Positions 33,684 to 45,300 of a stretch of 64,000 nt of DNA are shown here, in pieces. The number at the start of each line of letters is the position of its first letter. Position 1 is the stretch's first letter. Position numbers and translations under genes: made by a program. The stretch is from Odontocerum albicorne (Eukaryota > Arthropoda > Insecta > Trichoptera > Odontoceridae). The stretch lies in NCBI GenBank assembly GCA_949825065.1, contig OX463842.1, positions 31,213,723 to 31,277,722 of the forward strand, written 5' to 3'. The notes beneath the pieces were generated by a model, which was given only the letters and a program-made list of their open reading frames with translations, had not been told where the DNA came from and ran no database searches.

Positions 33684-33750
33684 TTGTTGAAAGAAATTGC
33701 CACCTGGCAATAATCCCGCCAGATTGTCTTACAATGAAGTGTTAAATAAA
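33684..33750 (+). repeat. SINE family A, 3' tail only
   Basis: AGAAATTGCCACCTGGCAAT followed by CCCGCCAGATTGTCTTACAA matches, in opposite orientation, the fragment at 54961-55050. It ends in AAATAAATAT. Confidence 0.6.
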
Positions 33751-33923
33751 TATATATAATATTGTGTTTTATTTACTACACTTAGCAGGTTTGACTGACT
33801 ACATGCAAATGATGAGTTAAAAATTAGATATTTTATGTAATAAAAGACCCGGGGGATTGTTGTTTATCTAAAATCCTTTTCAGAAAATTCCGTACTGCTA
33901 CACCTTTTATTATTTTTTTTGCA

Positions 33924-34145
33924 TTGCGTCGTAAAATTTGTAATTCTTCCATGGAATTACCTCGTAAAGCTTCTTATTTGGCGCGCTTGATTTACGCACG
34001 TGCTCGTTATATTTGCAATAGATGTTGCTGGCCTATATTAAAAAGTCGGTTTTTAACGACAACAGTGGCATTTATCAAACCCAGGCGTACAATTCAACCG
34101 CAATCTCCCGTGCAAAACCGTGGTTTGTTTTCCACGACCATGTAA
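33924..34145 (+). CDS. Hypothetical frame or exon, basic peptide
   Basis: A 73-codon frame in a patch with more G+C and CpG than its neighbours. It is open further upstream to an acceptor-like TTTTCAG at about 33884. The peptide is Arg-rich (A-R-L-I-Y-A-R-A-R-Y-I-C-N-R-C-C) and matches nothing I know. It could be a host exon, a mobile-element relic or chance. Confidence 0.2.
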   Translation: MRRKICNSSMELPRKASYLARLIYARARYICNRCCWPILKSRFLTTTVAFIKPRRTIQPQSPVQNRGLFSTTM

Positions 34146-35409
34146 ACGATACTTAATTTTCATTCGAGTGGATACATTATTTCAATAAAGCAGTGAGTAC
34201 AGATTTATAAAAAAAAACAGTGAAGTATTTTAAGTATGAGGCAGTTCCAGATTTTCAGGTTTACATATTATACATTAAGAAAGGTGTTTTTTTTTAAATA
34301 AACAGATATTTGATAAATAAAAACACGCGCCTTGCTTAAAGTGAATGTAATATACCGGAATATAAAATATATTGAGATTGTAGATCGAATTGTATTTAAA
34401 AGGATATTTATTACTCAATCGTAGTCTCATTATTAAAACGAGTCAACCCACATTACTTTGAGATGAAAGTAATGCAAGCTATATTTTTAAATTTAATTTC
34501 AACTTAATACAAAGCGAAAACACGACCAATTCCTATAATTTAGAATTAATTATTGTATATTACATTTTAATTATCATATCTCAATCATAATAGTCATATC
34601 CGCCATCTAACCTAGACCACTAGAGCTCACTAGTAAAAGGATTTGAATTAATTAATAACTGATCGTACAACAAGTCAGTATTCGGTGTTTTTGTTATATT
34701 ATTTAATATGTGAAATGTTTTAAAAATTGAAACATATGATATACAAGTTAAGCATGTTATTTATGAAAAATTAAACAGAACAAAAGTTTCATACAAAGAA
34801 GTTAAAAATATATTTATGCTTAGAAAAGAACGCACACCTATATTTCATCATCAATAATATATAGATTACGTCAATACAAAAACATTGTAATTCAAAATTT
34901 AAAAAAAAATTGAGAAGACTAGCATGATAATGACACATTTAAGTAGAACAAAATTATTTAGTGTAATTTTTGTAGAAAAAATATCTAATGAATTTTTTTT
35001 ATGAATATCTGAAAAAAATTCAAAAGAATAATAGCTAAACCATCGTTTGTCAAATTCCTTTTTGTACGTTTATTTCTTCTTCTATTGGTAACAGAATTGA
35101 ATTAGATTTATTTATTTATCGAACGGTTATCAATATTAATAAAATTCAGTTGAATGTTTTCTTTGTTAGGGTTAAGTAATTGGGCTGGATGTATTATTTC
35201 AATGATATTATGCTTTCATCAAAATTGTCAATATTCTATCCAAATAAAACTGAAATTATTTTTCCAAGAGATATTCATATTTTATGGACTTCCATAGAAT
35301 TAAAGTTCATGTTTTCTAAGACAGTAAATCACAAAAATGTATTTTTATCTCAAACGATAGATCGAATTTGAGTTACTAAATAAACAGAAGTTTTTCTTTT
35401 CTCGTATGG
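34146..35409. other. Unassigned A+T-rich DNA
   Basis: Nothing recognised; the frame at 35180-35371 has no motif. Confidence 0.4.
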
Positions 35410-35665
35410 TTTCTCTTTCACAGTCGGATGTTCAGGTTTTTCATCAATGACATAGCTTTAGGAGTAGCTGGATGAGTCTTCGCCAGCTCTTCCGGGAATG
35501 AATATATTGGACACTCCACAATGTGACCGACAGTCTGGACCATTCAGCATGAGTGCATCGAGGAATCAATGAAACCTAACTTATGCAAAGTACGTGCACT
35601 GCAACCGTGGTCACACCTATGCGACGATTCAGTGTACACCACAATCTTCGTGGCAGGTGAAATCC
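35410..35665 (-). mobile_element. LINE C-terminal zinc-knuckle fragment
   Basis: The minus strand in one phase reads A-R-T-L-H-K-L-G-F-I-D-S-S, then M-V-Q-T-V-G-H-I-V-E-C-P-I-Y-S-F-P, then M-K-N-L-N-I-R-L. This matches the pattern of LINE termini with C-x-C-G-x-x-Q-T-x-x-H-I-V-x-x-C-P. The first cysteines are partly lost (a stop replaces one). It ends 25 bp before the Helitron terminus. Confidence 0.55.
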
Positions 35666-35689
35666 TTGAAAAAGCATTTTATTATTGTA

Positions 35690-36260
35690 CTAGCTGTACC
35701 CGGCCACGCGTTGCTGTGGCTCAGTCTGGTTAAATGGAAAAGAAAGAAAAGAGAAAGCACACGTTTCTAATATGTTTAATTTCACAATGCTTGTGGGTAT
35801 ACAACATTTTTAATGTCTTTCAGCCACTCTCAGTCTGTCGCGTTCATCGCCGTGCTCGCAAAGGATCGCGTCACTCCAAGAAGTCAATTCACGATATGAT
35901 TTGAATTCAAATGAAAGATTGATTGCACTGAAAAAGAAGGAAGAAAGTTATAACAAAAACATATAAAATTGCGAAACATTAAAAAAGGAACTGAATAATA
36001 TTCTTAAGTTCGTAGACGTCTTTGTTCTTGGCGGCAAGAATAGCTCGTTCACTCAGCCAATCGTGATTCTTATAATTGATTTGAATATTGGGAAATACTT
36101 TTTCAACCAATTCTTCTTTTGACATCACTAAATTGCAGAAGTTATGAGACAATAAAATTCGTCCTGAGGTGATATCAACCGGCACCTTTCCGTTCCCAAT
36201 TTCCAGCAATTGATGTGAGAATATCTCAGCTGATCGATCGTTTTGCAGCTAGACACGCAT
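35690..36260 (-). mobile_element. Helitron 3' end with helicase C-terminal fragment
   Basis: The minus strand ends ...GGGTACAGCTAG at 35690 followed by T. A hairpin (GCCAC/GTGGC arms at 35703-35707 and 35716-35720) lies about ten bases inside. This is the Helitron hallmark of hairpin plus CTAG with insertion between A and T. Upstream on the same strand, 36260-35975 encodes helicase sequence: L-Q-N-D-R-S-A-E-I-F-S, L-E-I-G-N-G-K-V-P, K-V-F-P-N-I, and D-W-L-S-E-R-A-I-L-A-A-K-N. The last is a strongly conserved Pif1-like block of Helitron Rep-helicases. The Rep domain and 5' end are not present. Confidence 0.82.
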
Positions 36261-36342
36261 ATTTGTAGTTAATTTCAACGTCTTTACGTGTCGCCACAAA
36301 GTAGAGTATTTCAGGCAACATTTAAAATTGCGAAACATAAAA

Positions 36343-36470
36343 GTAACTAATTAAATGTTAAGGGAAGACAGAGAGATAGTTGTAACTAATTAAATGTGAA
36401 GGGAAAACAGAGAGATAATTGTAAGTAATTAAATGTTAAGGGAAGATAAATAGATAATTGGAACTAATTT
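36343..36470. repeat. Tandem repeat, three copies of a 39-bp unit
   Basis: GTAA(C/G)TAATTAAATGT starts at 36343, 36382 and 36421, with a degenerate fourth start at 36460. It lies just upstream of the Helitron helicase segment and might be part of that element. Confidence 0.88.
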
Positions 36471-36779
36471 AAAAAAATCTCCATTTCTACATACGATTTG
36501 ATAGATTTTGAAATATAAACATGAGATAAAATTAAATTCTATATAAAAATGATACTTTTGATATTCCTACTGACCTCTTTCAGCCACTATCAATCAGCCT
36601 TTGAATCTAATCATTTATTCATCGTTAACCAAAAACTGATCTGGTTTTAAACATTTTAGATTTTTTTTTGATAATTCATTTATGAATGGTCACATTTTAT
36701 ATAACTTTTCAAAGTCTGGCGAATTTCTTTCAGGTTGAAGCGAATTATCATTCAGATGTACGTGATTTAGGAGCTAACT

Positions 36780-37240
36780 AAATCTATTGACAGGCGCAAG
36801 GGATCTGACGAATCAGAATCGTCTTCAATGTTTTCTATTAAATCCTCTAATTGCTCACCATCTTCATCAACTTCCATTTCTTGGTTGTCATTCGGATCCA
36901 ATTCATCAATTATCGATTCTTGATCAGTTTGAAGAGATTCTTATTCATTGTAAGACTGCTCTTTTATCATATCTACTAAATTAAAGGGCAACTCTTCCAA
37001 CTTCACCAGCAAATAATGCCGAAATACTCGTACATCCAAGTAAAAATATTTTTTAACCTAAATATAATCTCAACAACTTACCACAATCACTGAAGTCAAT
37101 TTTATCACAACACAACTATTCTTTATTAAAATTTAATACAAATATATAACGTTTTTTTTTATACGCAGCACATATCGGCACACGGACGTTGTCAAAATAC
37201 AAAATGGCAGACAAAAACTTTGTATATATTTACGTTTGGC
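36780..37240 (-). pseudogene. Possible first exons of a decayed transposase or gene
   Basis: On the minus strand, 36985-36785 give an acidic peptide (Q-E-M-E-V-D-E-D-G-E-Q-L-E-D-L-I-E-N-I-E) with one early stop and no ATG in phase that I trust. Upstream, near 37080, GATTGTGGTAAGTTG looks like a splice donor after a short leader. Acidic N-termini are common in piggyBac-type transposases and in many nuclear proteins, so identity is open. TACTCGTA at 37025 lies in the intervening part. Confidence 0.2.
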
Positions 37241-37599
37241 GCTGATGTCGCTACTTTTCAATAAACGTATTTGAAAATTTAAAATTTATTATTTAAATAT
37301 TTAATATTTATTATTAAACATTTAATATTTAATTATTTAATATTAATTACGAAACGTCGAAAATGCAATGTGACATAACTGTCAAGTTTAGTTTGCGTTT
37401 GTCGCTGCAGGAGGCGCAAACATTATTTTTTCTTATTTATAAACTTTTTTATATACACCTGTATATAAATAAAAATATATAAACATTTTTGTATACGAAT
37501 GCAACCTTTTGTCAAAATGTCAAAGCGCTTTCGGAGATTAGAAATTTTTAATATACGAACATTTAAATTTTTATTTATATAGAAGATTACACTTTTGTT

Positions 37600-37720
37600 G
37601 TAGAGTAAAAACCTGACGGGCTTATTACGAGTACTTGTCCGACCAACCAGAAAGATGTTAGAGAGATCTTAAGTGAAAACCAGACCAGAATCCTTTTTTT
37701 CTTAATCTGGGAATAAATCT
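37600..37720 (-). repeat. SINE family A, 3' half
   Basis: CCTGACGGGCTTATTA, CGACCAACCAGAAAGATG and AAAACCAGACCAGAATCC match the complement of the family A body (compare 51262-51456). TACGAGTA at 37626 sits inside it. Confidence 0.6.
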
Positions 37721-38731
37721 GGAGTCGAAAACAAAATCTTGAAAGAAACTATATCTTATAAGATCGTGAGGTAATCATGTCTTCTGTTAGCCACATTAAA
37801 TAATCATAAAAACCTCAAACTTAACATCAAAAGACTTTTGGATGACTAGGGCTGTTATACTCTTTTTATGCTGAGCTTACTTAAAAAACTTAATTATTTT
37901 ATCAAGCTATCTTTTACGATAAGACTTGGATTATTCACATCACAGGAGTAAAAATAGTATTATTCAAATGTAAATCTTTTTCATTCAAAATTGTAATATT
38001 TTTTTTCCTAAATTAAATAGGATCAAATTAGATTAATTGATAATTGAACCGGTCTTGTTAGATTAGAATGGCCTATTTAAAGAATAAAAACTAATTTTTG
38101 CTCTACGTTTTTTCTGAAACCGAGTTTTAATTTTATTAATGAACTTGGTAAAGTATAACAAACGTCTCCTCGGACTTTCTGAAATTTGTCAAGCGTAATC
38201 CTGCGGACAGGTGTGAATAGACTAACTTTATCCCTGAATGATCCTTAACTTTCTTCATTAGGCTGTCTTACTTTTTTCGCTTTTATTATCGCAACGTTTT
38301 TTGTTTCAAAGAATTACCCATTCAAGTTTGAATTAATTGAAAAGATTGAATTATCTTGGGAAATTTTCAAACCACGATCTAGACTGATTTACCAAAATAT
38401 TCATATAGATTTAAAAAAAAAACATTCAATTTATTTTATTCTTATTGTTATAATATAATGTTTAGACGATTTCATGGAATTCTCAGTTAAGCCGCTCAAC
38501 TGATTTTTTGTAACTAATAATATAACAAAAATTTCGCCAATTGTCAGAGAGTAAACCGTTTTTCATTAAATATTGCTCAATATTTATCAATAAAATCTGG
38601 TATAGTAATATAGTTTTCAGTTTCTTATTATGTGTTATGTTGATCCAAATAATAATTATAAAAACTCTAATGTATGTTATTAGTTTCAATTTACTGATTA
38701 CGACATTTTACCTAGAAGGGTTTAATGAGGG
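37721..38731. other. Unassigned A+T-rich DNA
   Basis: Nothing recognised. Confidence 0.4.
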
Positions 38732-38919
38732 TTGAACAAAATAAATTACTTTATTTTTCCTAATTACATTAATCTACGATACACGTGTTTCTAACTTCTA
38801 TCCCAATGCTATCTCTTAAGGCATGCTATCTCTTGAAGGGAGCCTCGGTATAGAGGTTCAAACACGTGTAGAGGCGGATCAATGTAATTAGTGGAATAAC
38901 AAAGTAATTGACTGTTGAA
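38732..38919. mobile_element. Foldback MITE family F, complete
   Basis: About 60 bp at each end are inverted repeats. The left runs TTGAACAAAATAAATTACTT ... ACACGTGTTT; the right, read inward, runs TTCAACAGTCAATTACTTTG ... ACACGTGTTT. It has a short unique centre with CCTCGGTATAGAGG. Length is 188 bp with no coding capacity. Relatives lie at 39600-39735 and 9811-10555. The target duplication is not clear. Confidence 0.75.
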
Positions 38920-39568
38920 TATTCCAATATGAAGGTTCACAAAGTTCAAGCCAATACATTTGATCAATTTAAGATAAAAATGTTTTGAATTTTCAAAGGT
39001 TTGGTTTTAAAATGTTAAAGCTCCATATTAGAATATTTAAAGAAAAATTTGATATATGGGCACAGTAATATATAACATAAAAATAAATTAAATACATGAC
39101 GTATTAATAATTCGACCTCAAAATAAAAGAAGGGATTGGCGGAGAAAATTAGAGGTTAATTTTATATATTGATGGAATAACCCCGATCGTATCTAGCTTA
39201 CTTCCAGGAAAAATAAGACCTGCATATTACAATAACAATAGTATAGGTTAAACTACAATATATTAAGGCCAAGGACAAGGGTGGTAAATGATATAAGAGT
39301 GACGTGTATAAAATGTAATTTTCTAGTGAAATAACATATACTGGAATGACACAAAGAAGCATTGACACTAGAATACAAGAGCATAAGCGTTGTCTATCTG
39401 ATAATATTTTTTCAGAATTTGCAAACCTTATTATAGACAAATCATAATTTCAAAGAAAGTAAAGTTTAAAATTTACATATGTTACAAAAACTATATAAAA
39501 GAACGCAAAAAAACATTAACAAAAACAAAATGTTTAACCCTTTCAACATTTTTCCTTTGGGTGACACA

Positions 39569-39591
39569 ACACACACACACACACACACACT
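39569..39591. repeat. (CA)n microsatellite
   Basis: About 11 CA units between a unique region and the truncated MITE F copy. Confidence 0.85.
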
Positions 39592-39599
39592 TCCGATGT

Positions 39600-39735
39600 A
39601 ACATGACACCAGTCTGACCTAAACGTTGCTCTAATAATAAACCGAGATCATTCCGCCTGAAGGGAACCTCGGAATTGGAAGTAAAAAAACGTGTAGCGGG
39701 GATTATTAGTGGAATAATAAAGTAATTGGTTATTA
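39600..39735. mobile_element. MITE family F, degraded copy
   Basis: The right half (GAAGGGAACCTCGG, ACGTGTAGCGGGGATTATTA, GTGGAATAATAAAGTAATTG) matches 38845-38915 closely. The left arm is badly diverged. Confidence 0.6.
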
Positions 39736-40989
39736 AATATTCTGGAAATATTTTTTTTACTCTCGTAATACCGACTACTTGAAAATAAAGATTCATTATT
39801 AGGCATCCTGGATTTTATATTTGAAGACTAAAGGAATTTTATGTTTCAAATAATATTTGGATTCTTCCCTTATTTTCCTTTTTAAAAACATTTTAATGGA
39901 AAATCCATCCCATTAGTTCATATTTTAAGCAGGAGCCGTGATTTATACCATTGTAAAATAAGGATTCATTTAATCTAATCGTAGTGGATTCATCATGTAT
40001 TATTTTTTTCATGAAACGAAGTTTGAAGTTGTACTCGTCTCTGGGATTGTTTATTCTAAAAACATTAAAATTATAAACTACCGATTCGAACATTATGAAA
40101 CAATGCATAAAAGTATTTTTTTACCATTTTAATTATTCATAGAATTTGACTGACACTTCTAATTTTGTTCGTGAAACATATGCGTTATCATCTATAATAC
40201 AAAAAAAAACAATTCACAAAATAAAAAAAATATTTCAGACTTTGGTATGTTAGAAAACTAATATAATTTTTATATGGTGTTTATGACTAGAATAACAAAT
40301 TAACTTATTTTATTAATAAAAGGCAAACACAGGAAAATAAAATTATTTTACTAAAAGTACCCAGAAAAGACCACCATGAAACGTAATAAAATATAAATAG
40401 GACGAGGGAATCCATTAGTAGTCAGATCATGTCTAGGAAGATTAAATATCCTTTTGTTTGATTGTAGGTACGAACATATAAAATAGAGATTACAATACTG
40501 AAATAAGATTTCGCAATCGGCATTTAAGAATATGTATAATTTGTGTTCATATATGATACTTAAAATTTATGATACTTAAAATTTAAAATTGAATGTGAAA
40601 AGGGGTCCTAAATAAGTTTTTTTTAATTCAGTGGCAATTGTGGATACTTGAGAAGCGTTGAAACTTTTTCAACGTTTGTCAAAATGCTTTGCTTAATATA
40701 AACGATTGTCTGACAAAAAAGGTTATTTCATATAAAAAAGGCAGTTTCAAGGGTTGTTTGAAAAAGCTTCTCTGTTAAATAAATCATTTTCATATTCTCC
40801 CCATAGTTTTTTTGTGTCTACAAGCCATGTGACTTTACAAGTAACTCACCTCGTAACTTAAATCCTTATTATTCGAGATTTTGAGACTTTCGTGATTGTT
40901 ACACATGTTAAGGTAACATGTTTAACTGTATTTAAAGTCTGGTTGAGAGAAGAACCGATTTCTTTTTACTGAAAATTGATAATTCAAAC
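39736..40989. other. Unassigned A+T-rich DNA
   Basis: Nothing recognised. Confidence 0.4.
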
Positions 40990-41600
40990 CGTAATATATT
41001 TTTCTTCTTCATCGCGTGCTCAATGTTGAGTGTCGTGTCCATGTCCATGATACGGAGCATCCGTCTCCAACACTATATCTCGAAGACATCTATCATGTGT
41101 CTTTCCTTCTTTCTCATCATCTATGTTTCCACTCCATATAGTGATATAGAGAATAGTAGAGACTTAACTTTGGTTCTTTTGTTTATAGAACTGTTAGCTG
41201 ATATCTCTGCTTCACGTCCTCGATTCCTCAGAGCACTTGGGTAGACAAATTCGTTGACCTCTTTGTAATCCCGTACCGAGTCACTTCTTATAAGACTCTC
41301 GAATTAGTTTTTGTCCTAGTTGGTGGCTCTCTATTTCAAGTCTATGAAGGGGCTCGGCCATCTCATCTTCGTCGTTGGCTTTATGCGTTGTATCGTCAGC
41401 GAATCTTATATTTGAGATTTCACGACCTCCTACGACAAAACCACGTTCCCGTCTGTCTATATTTTTTCTCAAGATATACTCTTCATATATTTTAAATAAA
41501 TCAGTGGACAATACACCCATCTCTTCTAGAACTTTTCAAATGCAATTCAATTTGGTGCTATCAAAAACCTTTTTGTAACACCGAAGCCTTGAATTATCTG
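40990..41600 (-). mobile_element. LINE reverse transcriptase fragment with intact FADD
   Basis: The minus-strand frame 41520-41281 reads G-V-L-S-T-D-L-F-K-I-Y-E-E-Y-I-L-R-K, then V-V-G-G-R-E-I-S-N-I-R-F-A-D-D-T. These are RT block 4 and the catalytic F-A-D-D. It continues to E-M-A-E-P-L-H-R-L-E-I-E-S. Towards 41000 weaker C-terminal RT and linker sequence continues with frameshifts. The endonuclease and fingers are missing. It is distinct from the LINE at 47556-49825 (different sequence around FADD). Confidence 0.8.
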
Positions 41601-43339
41601 CTTTTCTCAATAGTGAGTGTAATACAAACGTTCAGACAAATAAAACAGATTTTCACTTTTATATTACGTACGAAGGGAGAATATTATCCTGGAAAACGTT
41701 TCATTTGACTTCTGACGTATTTGGCGAAATTTTTTTGTCGCTTAAGAGTTATGATGCCAATTTCTATTTAAAATAACATTTTTCTCACACGAGAAAAAGA
41801 AAATTCAAAGTTTTTTCTTTTCCCACGATCGTCTTAAAAGTTTTGTGATGGCTGGAGGTTAGACAATTATTTATCTTTATATTTCCCCTTCGTTTAATTA
41901 ACGTCATTTAACCGAGCTTCAGACCTCACTTTCATGTTTTTTTTTGTTTTAGTGTAATACTCGTATCAACATATTATTTTGTGTACTTTTATTCTCCATT
42001 TAAAAATTTTGTGCTTTAGTACAACATTTTTACTCAATCTTTTAGGTAAACAATGTCATTTTGCCTGCGGTGTATTTTGGGTTAAAATTATATTTTTTAT
42101 TACCTCGTGGATTTTTTGAACCATGCTTTTTCCTTTTTATTTTTGTTTTCGTATAAAACTCGGCTGTTTAATTACAACCTTGAATACATTTTACAAAGTT
42201 TGTAAATTCAAAAACTTTAGGTTTTAACTCGGTTCTTTATTTGCCAAAACAACGAACTCAGATGTATAACTCATATCAAATAGATTCTTTGGTATCAAAC
42301 ATTTATTAAGAAATATTTTTTAATATCATATGTTGAGTGAAACTTATCCATTTTTTACAACTTTCTGATTAATCTCGATACTTTCGAACTTTTTAAAATT
42401 ATTATATCAGTATTTATACATTCCAAATCAATAAGTTAATATGGATTTTCAAGCCGACGCGGACGGCCGCTGAAATATAAATAAATTAAATTTGATATTA
42501 TTAGTTTTAATAATGTATTTAAATGTTTTATATCCCTCATTAATAAGAATTTATTCTCCACAAGATTAGAGCCCGCTCACCGTTATGAAATATCATATTT
42601 TATGTACCCCCTAAAGGTCTCTATCGCTCAATGCATGCAACTGCTTTCGCCGTTTGCTAATTCAGGCAGAAAGTTAGAGAGCGGGTAGTTTTCAGGTCAG
42701 CGGTTTCTTTTGGTTGATACCTATACATTTTTGTGATATTTCAGGAGAAAAAGTATACGGGCAAAATATCAAGTACCTACTAGCTATGTGAAAGTTGTCA
42801 TAAATAACGGAGAGATTTTATTCATTTTATTTTTATCAGACTTTAAGAGGACTGTCAATTTTTGCAAATCATTCAAACCTGGGTCGACAAAATACTGTGA
42901 AAAATATTTGAACTAGTAAAGTAAAAACGAAAGTGGTCTTAAATATTAGAAACTCTTTCTGGAAAGCCAAATATCATTGATGTACTAAACTGAGATGATT
43001 CAATTAGGGCAGGCACGTAGAACTAGAGTGGAAAATAACATAAGTGTAATGGGGAATTGGGAATGATTCTGTAAAAGACCCATAACCCGATGACATGACA
43101 AATCGGGGAATCTTGAGTTATATCCATATCATACAAGGCTCAATCGTACGTGATGTTTCTTGGTTAAGGTCCATGCTTCCAACACATAGAGGAGACTTAA
43201 AAAGATGTAGTAGCGAACCATACGCATTCTCAATTAATTCATAATAATTTTTTTTCATAAATTGCAAGGATGGAATCGGTATAAATTTAAGTTTATACAA
43301 TATTTTGTATTATAATTTTCTTTGCAACGTTAAATTTAT
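41601..43339. other. Unassigned A+T-rich DNA
   Basis: Nothing recognised except a TACTCGTA site at 41958. Confidence 0.4.
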
Positions 43340-43720
43340 ACATATTATCACTCTATTTCTCTGTAGGCAGAGTGGACAGAGCGACATGCTTTCCTATATT
43401 GACACACATTCTTAGACTCTTCTATATTCATACATCTTCTCATACAACTTTTACGACTTCTCTGACAGAATATCATTCATTTGTTCCAACCATACTTTCC
43501 ATGGTCTTCCTGTCATCCCTTTCACTCACATTTGCATTATATTTCTGTTTTGTTAGTTTTTCTTCATTTATTCGTTTCACATGCCCAACCAACTCAACGT
43601 GATCTTGTTCATCTTACTTACAACACCAGCCTTAAGTTCACACTTATTCCTTATCACTTCATTCCGTATTTTATGTTTTGTTTTTCAGTTTTAATAAAAC
43701 ATTATATATTCGAAATGATG
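43340..43720 (-). mobile_element. LINE C-terminal fragment
   Basis: The minus strand reads I-R-N-E-V-I-R-N-K-C-E-L-K-A-G-V-V, then L-S-W-L-G-H-V-K-R-I-N-E-E-K-L-T-K-Q, and after a frameshift a C-terminal C-M-R-R-C-M-N-I-E-E-S-K. It closely parallels 63190-63660 in block order and sequence, so both are copies of one family. Confidence 0.72.
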
Positions 43721-44122
43721 TAATTCACAATATATACCTCTTATAGGATTGAATGATTAAAATACAAAAAAATCTTCCATGAAATTGACTCCGAAGAGTG
43801 TCTTTTTCTTTTCTGAGAAAAATAAGCAAAAATTGGAAATAGAAATTGCTTTTTAAATGTTATTTCTTAGAAGTACGCTTTTTGATTTTTTTCCATGCTC
43901 ATAAACAGAATAGAGCGATACAAATAAAATATTGAACGTGTAATTAAAGAGATACAAATTTTTAAACTTTTAGTAATTTTAGTAAAACAAAAATCGGTTT
44001 AGAACTATATCTCTTTTGACTCCTATTTTAGAAACATTATAAAAAATATGAATGTAAAATCTTCTTCACAGTATTTTTAAGTGGAAAATATATTTCTGCC
44101 TGCTTTTTACTTATCTTTAGCA
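43721..44122. other. Unassigned A+T-rich DNA
   Basis: Nothing recognised. Confidence 0.4.
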
Positions 44123-44206
44123 TATTTCTGGTTGGTTGGAAGAGATTGCCACAACTCAATAAACCTGGAAGGTATACTGTAAACACCAAAAATGTAATAC
44201 AATAAA
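44123..44206 (+). repeat. SINE family A, 3' part
   Basis: TTTCTGGTTGGTTGGAAGAG, ATTGCCACAACTCAATAA and the tail AATGTAATACAATAAAAGC match the ends of full family A copies. The head is missing. Confidence 0.62.
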
Positions 44207-44849
44207 AGCTCTTCGATAAAAACAATATTTCTCATTACGTTTATCTTATTTTGCTTAACGATATATCATAGTATGTATTTTCGCCGTCTTCGGCACATTT
44301 TGGTATTTATAAAAATAAAATATTTTGATTAAAAACAAAAGATAGTAAATTATCATTAATTAATGGCAATGGGGAGGGGAATCTTAGGTATTCACATCAA
44401 TTATTTGAATACCGAGAGAATGTTTGGTAAAAAGGAAAATATTTGTCTACATTTTTTCATTCCCTTTGCCAGTATTCAGACGACATGCAAAGTAAACAAC
44501 ATTGAACAATTACTCATTCCACATCGCCCGAGGAAAGAAATAAAATTGTTTCAAATATTTCTAATGAAACCTAACATTAAATATTAGGATTTCGTTGTTA
44601 CTTGTTTATGTTAATTAAAATTCTAACGTATCTATTGTCTATTCGAATAAATATTTTTTTAAATCGTGCGGTATTGTTTCTTATGGATTTAAAAAAAATG
44701 GATCTTATGGATTTAAAATGTTGAATATAAGGCTATATTATTGGTTTCCATATAAGTTTACAGCGAAAATCATCACCATGATTTAAACCATGGCAAATTA
44801 TTTGTTTTACTCCTGCACAATAAGACGACATAGATTTGGAAATTGGTAT

Positions 44850-45095
44850 AGGCATTGTATAGAGTCTATATAGACTTTCATGTGACTTTGTTTACTTTTA
44901 TAGTAAACATGTGTTCTTGCCTGGACGTATTGAGTAAATTATGTGGGGTTGCTTTGTTATTGTGTTGGATTCGTCTTCTACTGTTTATTTTTCTTTTGTG
45001 TACCACAGCTTACATGTCAATTTTGAATTATTTTTTTTTGGTTTCTTTTGTATCAAAAAGGTCACTTGACCACTGAAATAAATAAAAAAAAAACA
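44850..45095 (+). repeat. Interspersed repeat G with (AAAT)n tail
   Basis: TGTTCTTGCCTGGACGTATT ... TTTGTTATTGTGTTGGAT ... ATCAAAAAGGTCACTTGACC ... AAATAAATAAAAAA is shared with 55330-55545 and, in its last part, 55590-55726. The simple tail suggests a LINE 3' end or SINE. A frame crossing it (44855-45076) is probably fortuitous. Confidence 0.6.
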
Positions 45096-45099
45096 CATT

Positions 45100-45300
45100 T
45101 ACCCGTTCTCCTTCGGGGTTGAAGTTTAGTTTAATCAGCACATATCTCCGCTTGTTTCGGTTTCTTGCAAACTACTGCGCTTCTGCCCAATCTAGTCACA
45201 ACAGCGCTCTTTCTACTCCGGAAACCAGCTTCTGATGTTCTTTCTTTTGGGCTAAACTCATTTTTTTACAAAGGATATGAGTTTAGACTACATGGACTAC
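45100..45300 (-). other. G+C-richer patch with short inverted repeat
   Basis: The minus strand holds an open stretch with E-R-T-S-E-A-G-F-R-S-R-K-S-A-V-V-T-R, which has LINE-like or coding-like composition, then a stop. CTAAACTCAT (about 45253) and ATGAGTTTAG (about 45280) form a perfect 10-bp inverted pair. It directly follows repeat G's A-rich tail. Confidence 0.25.
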
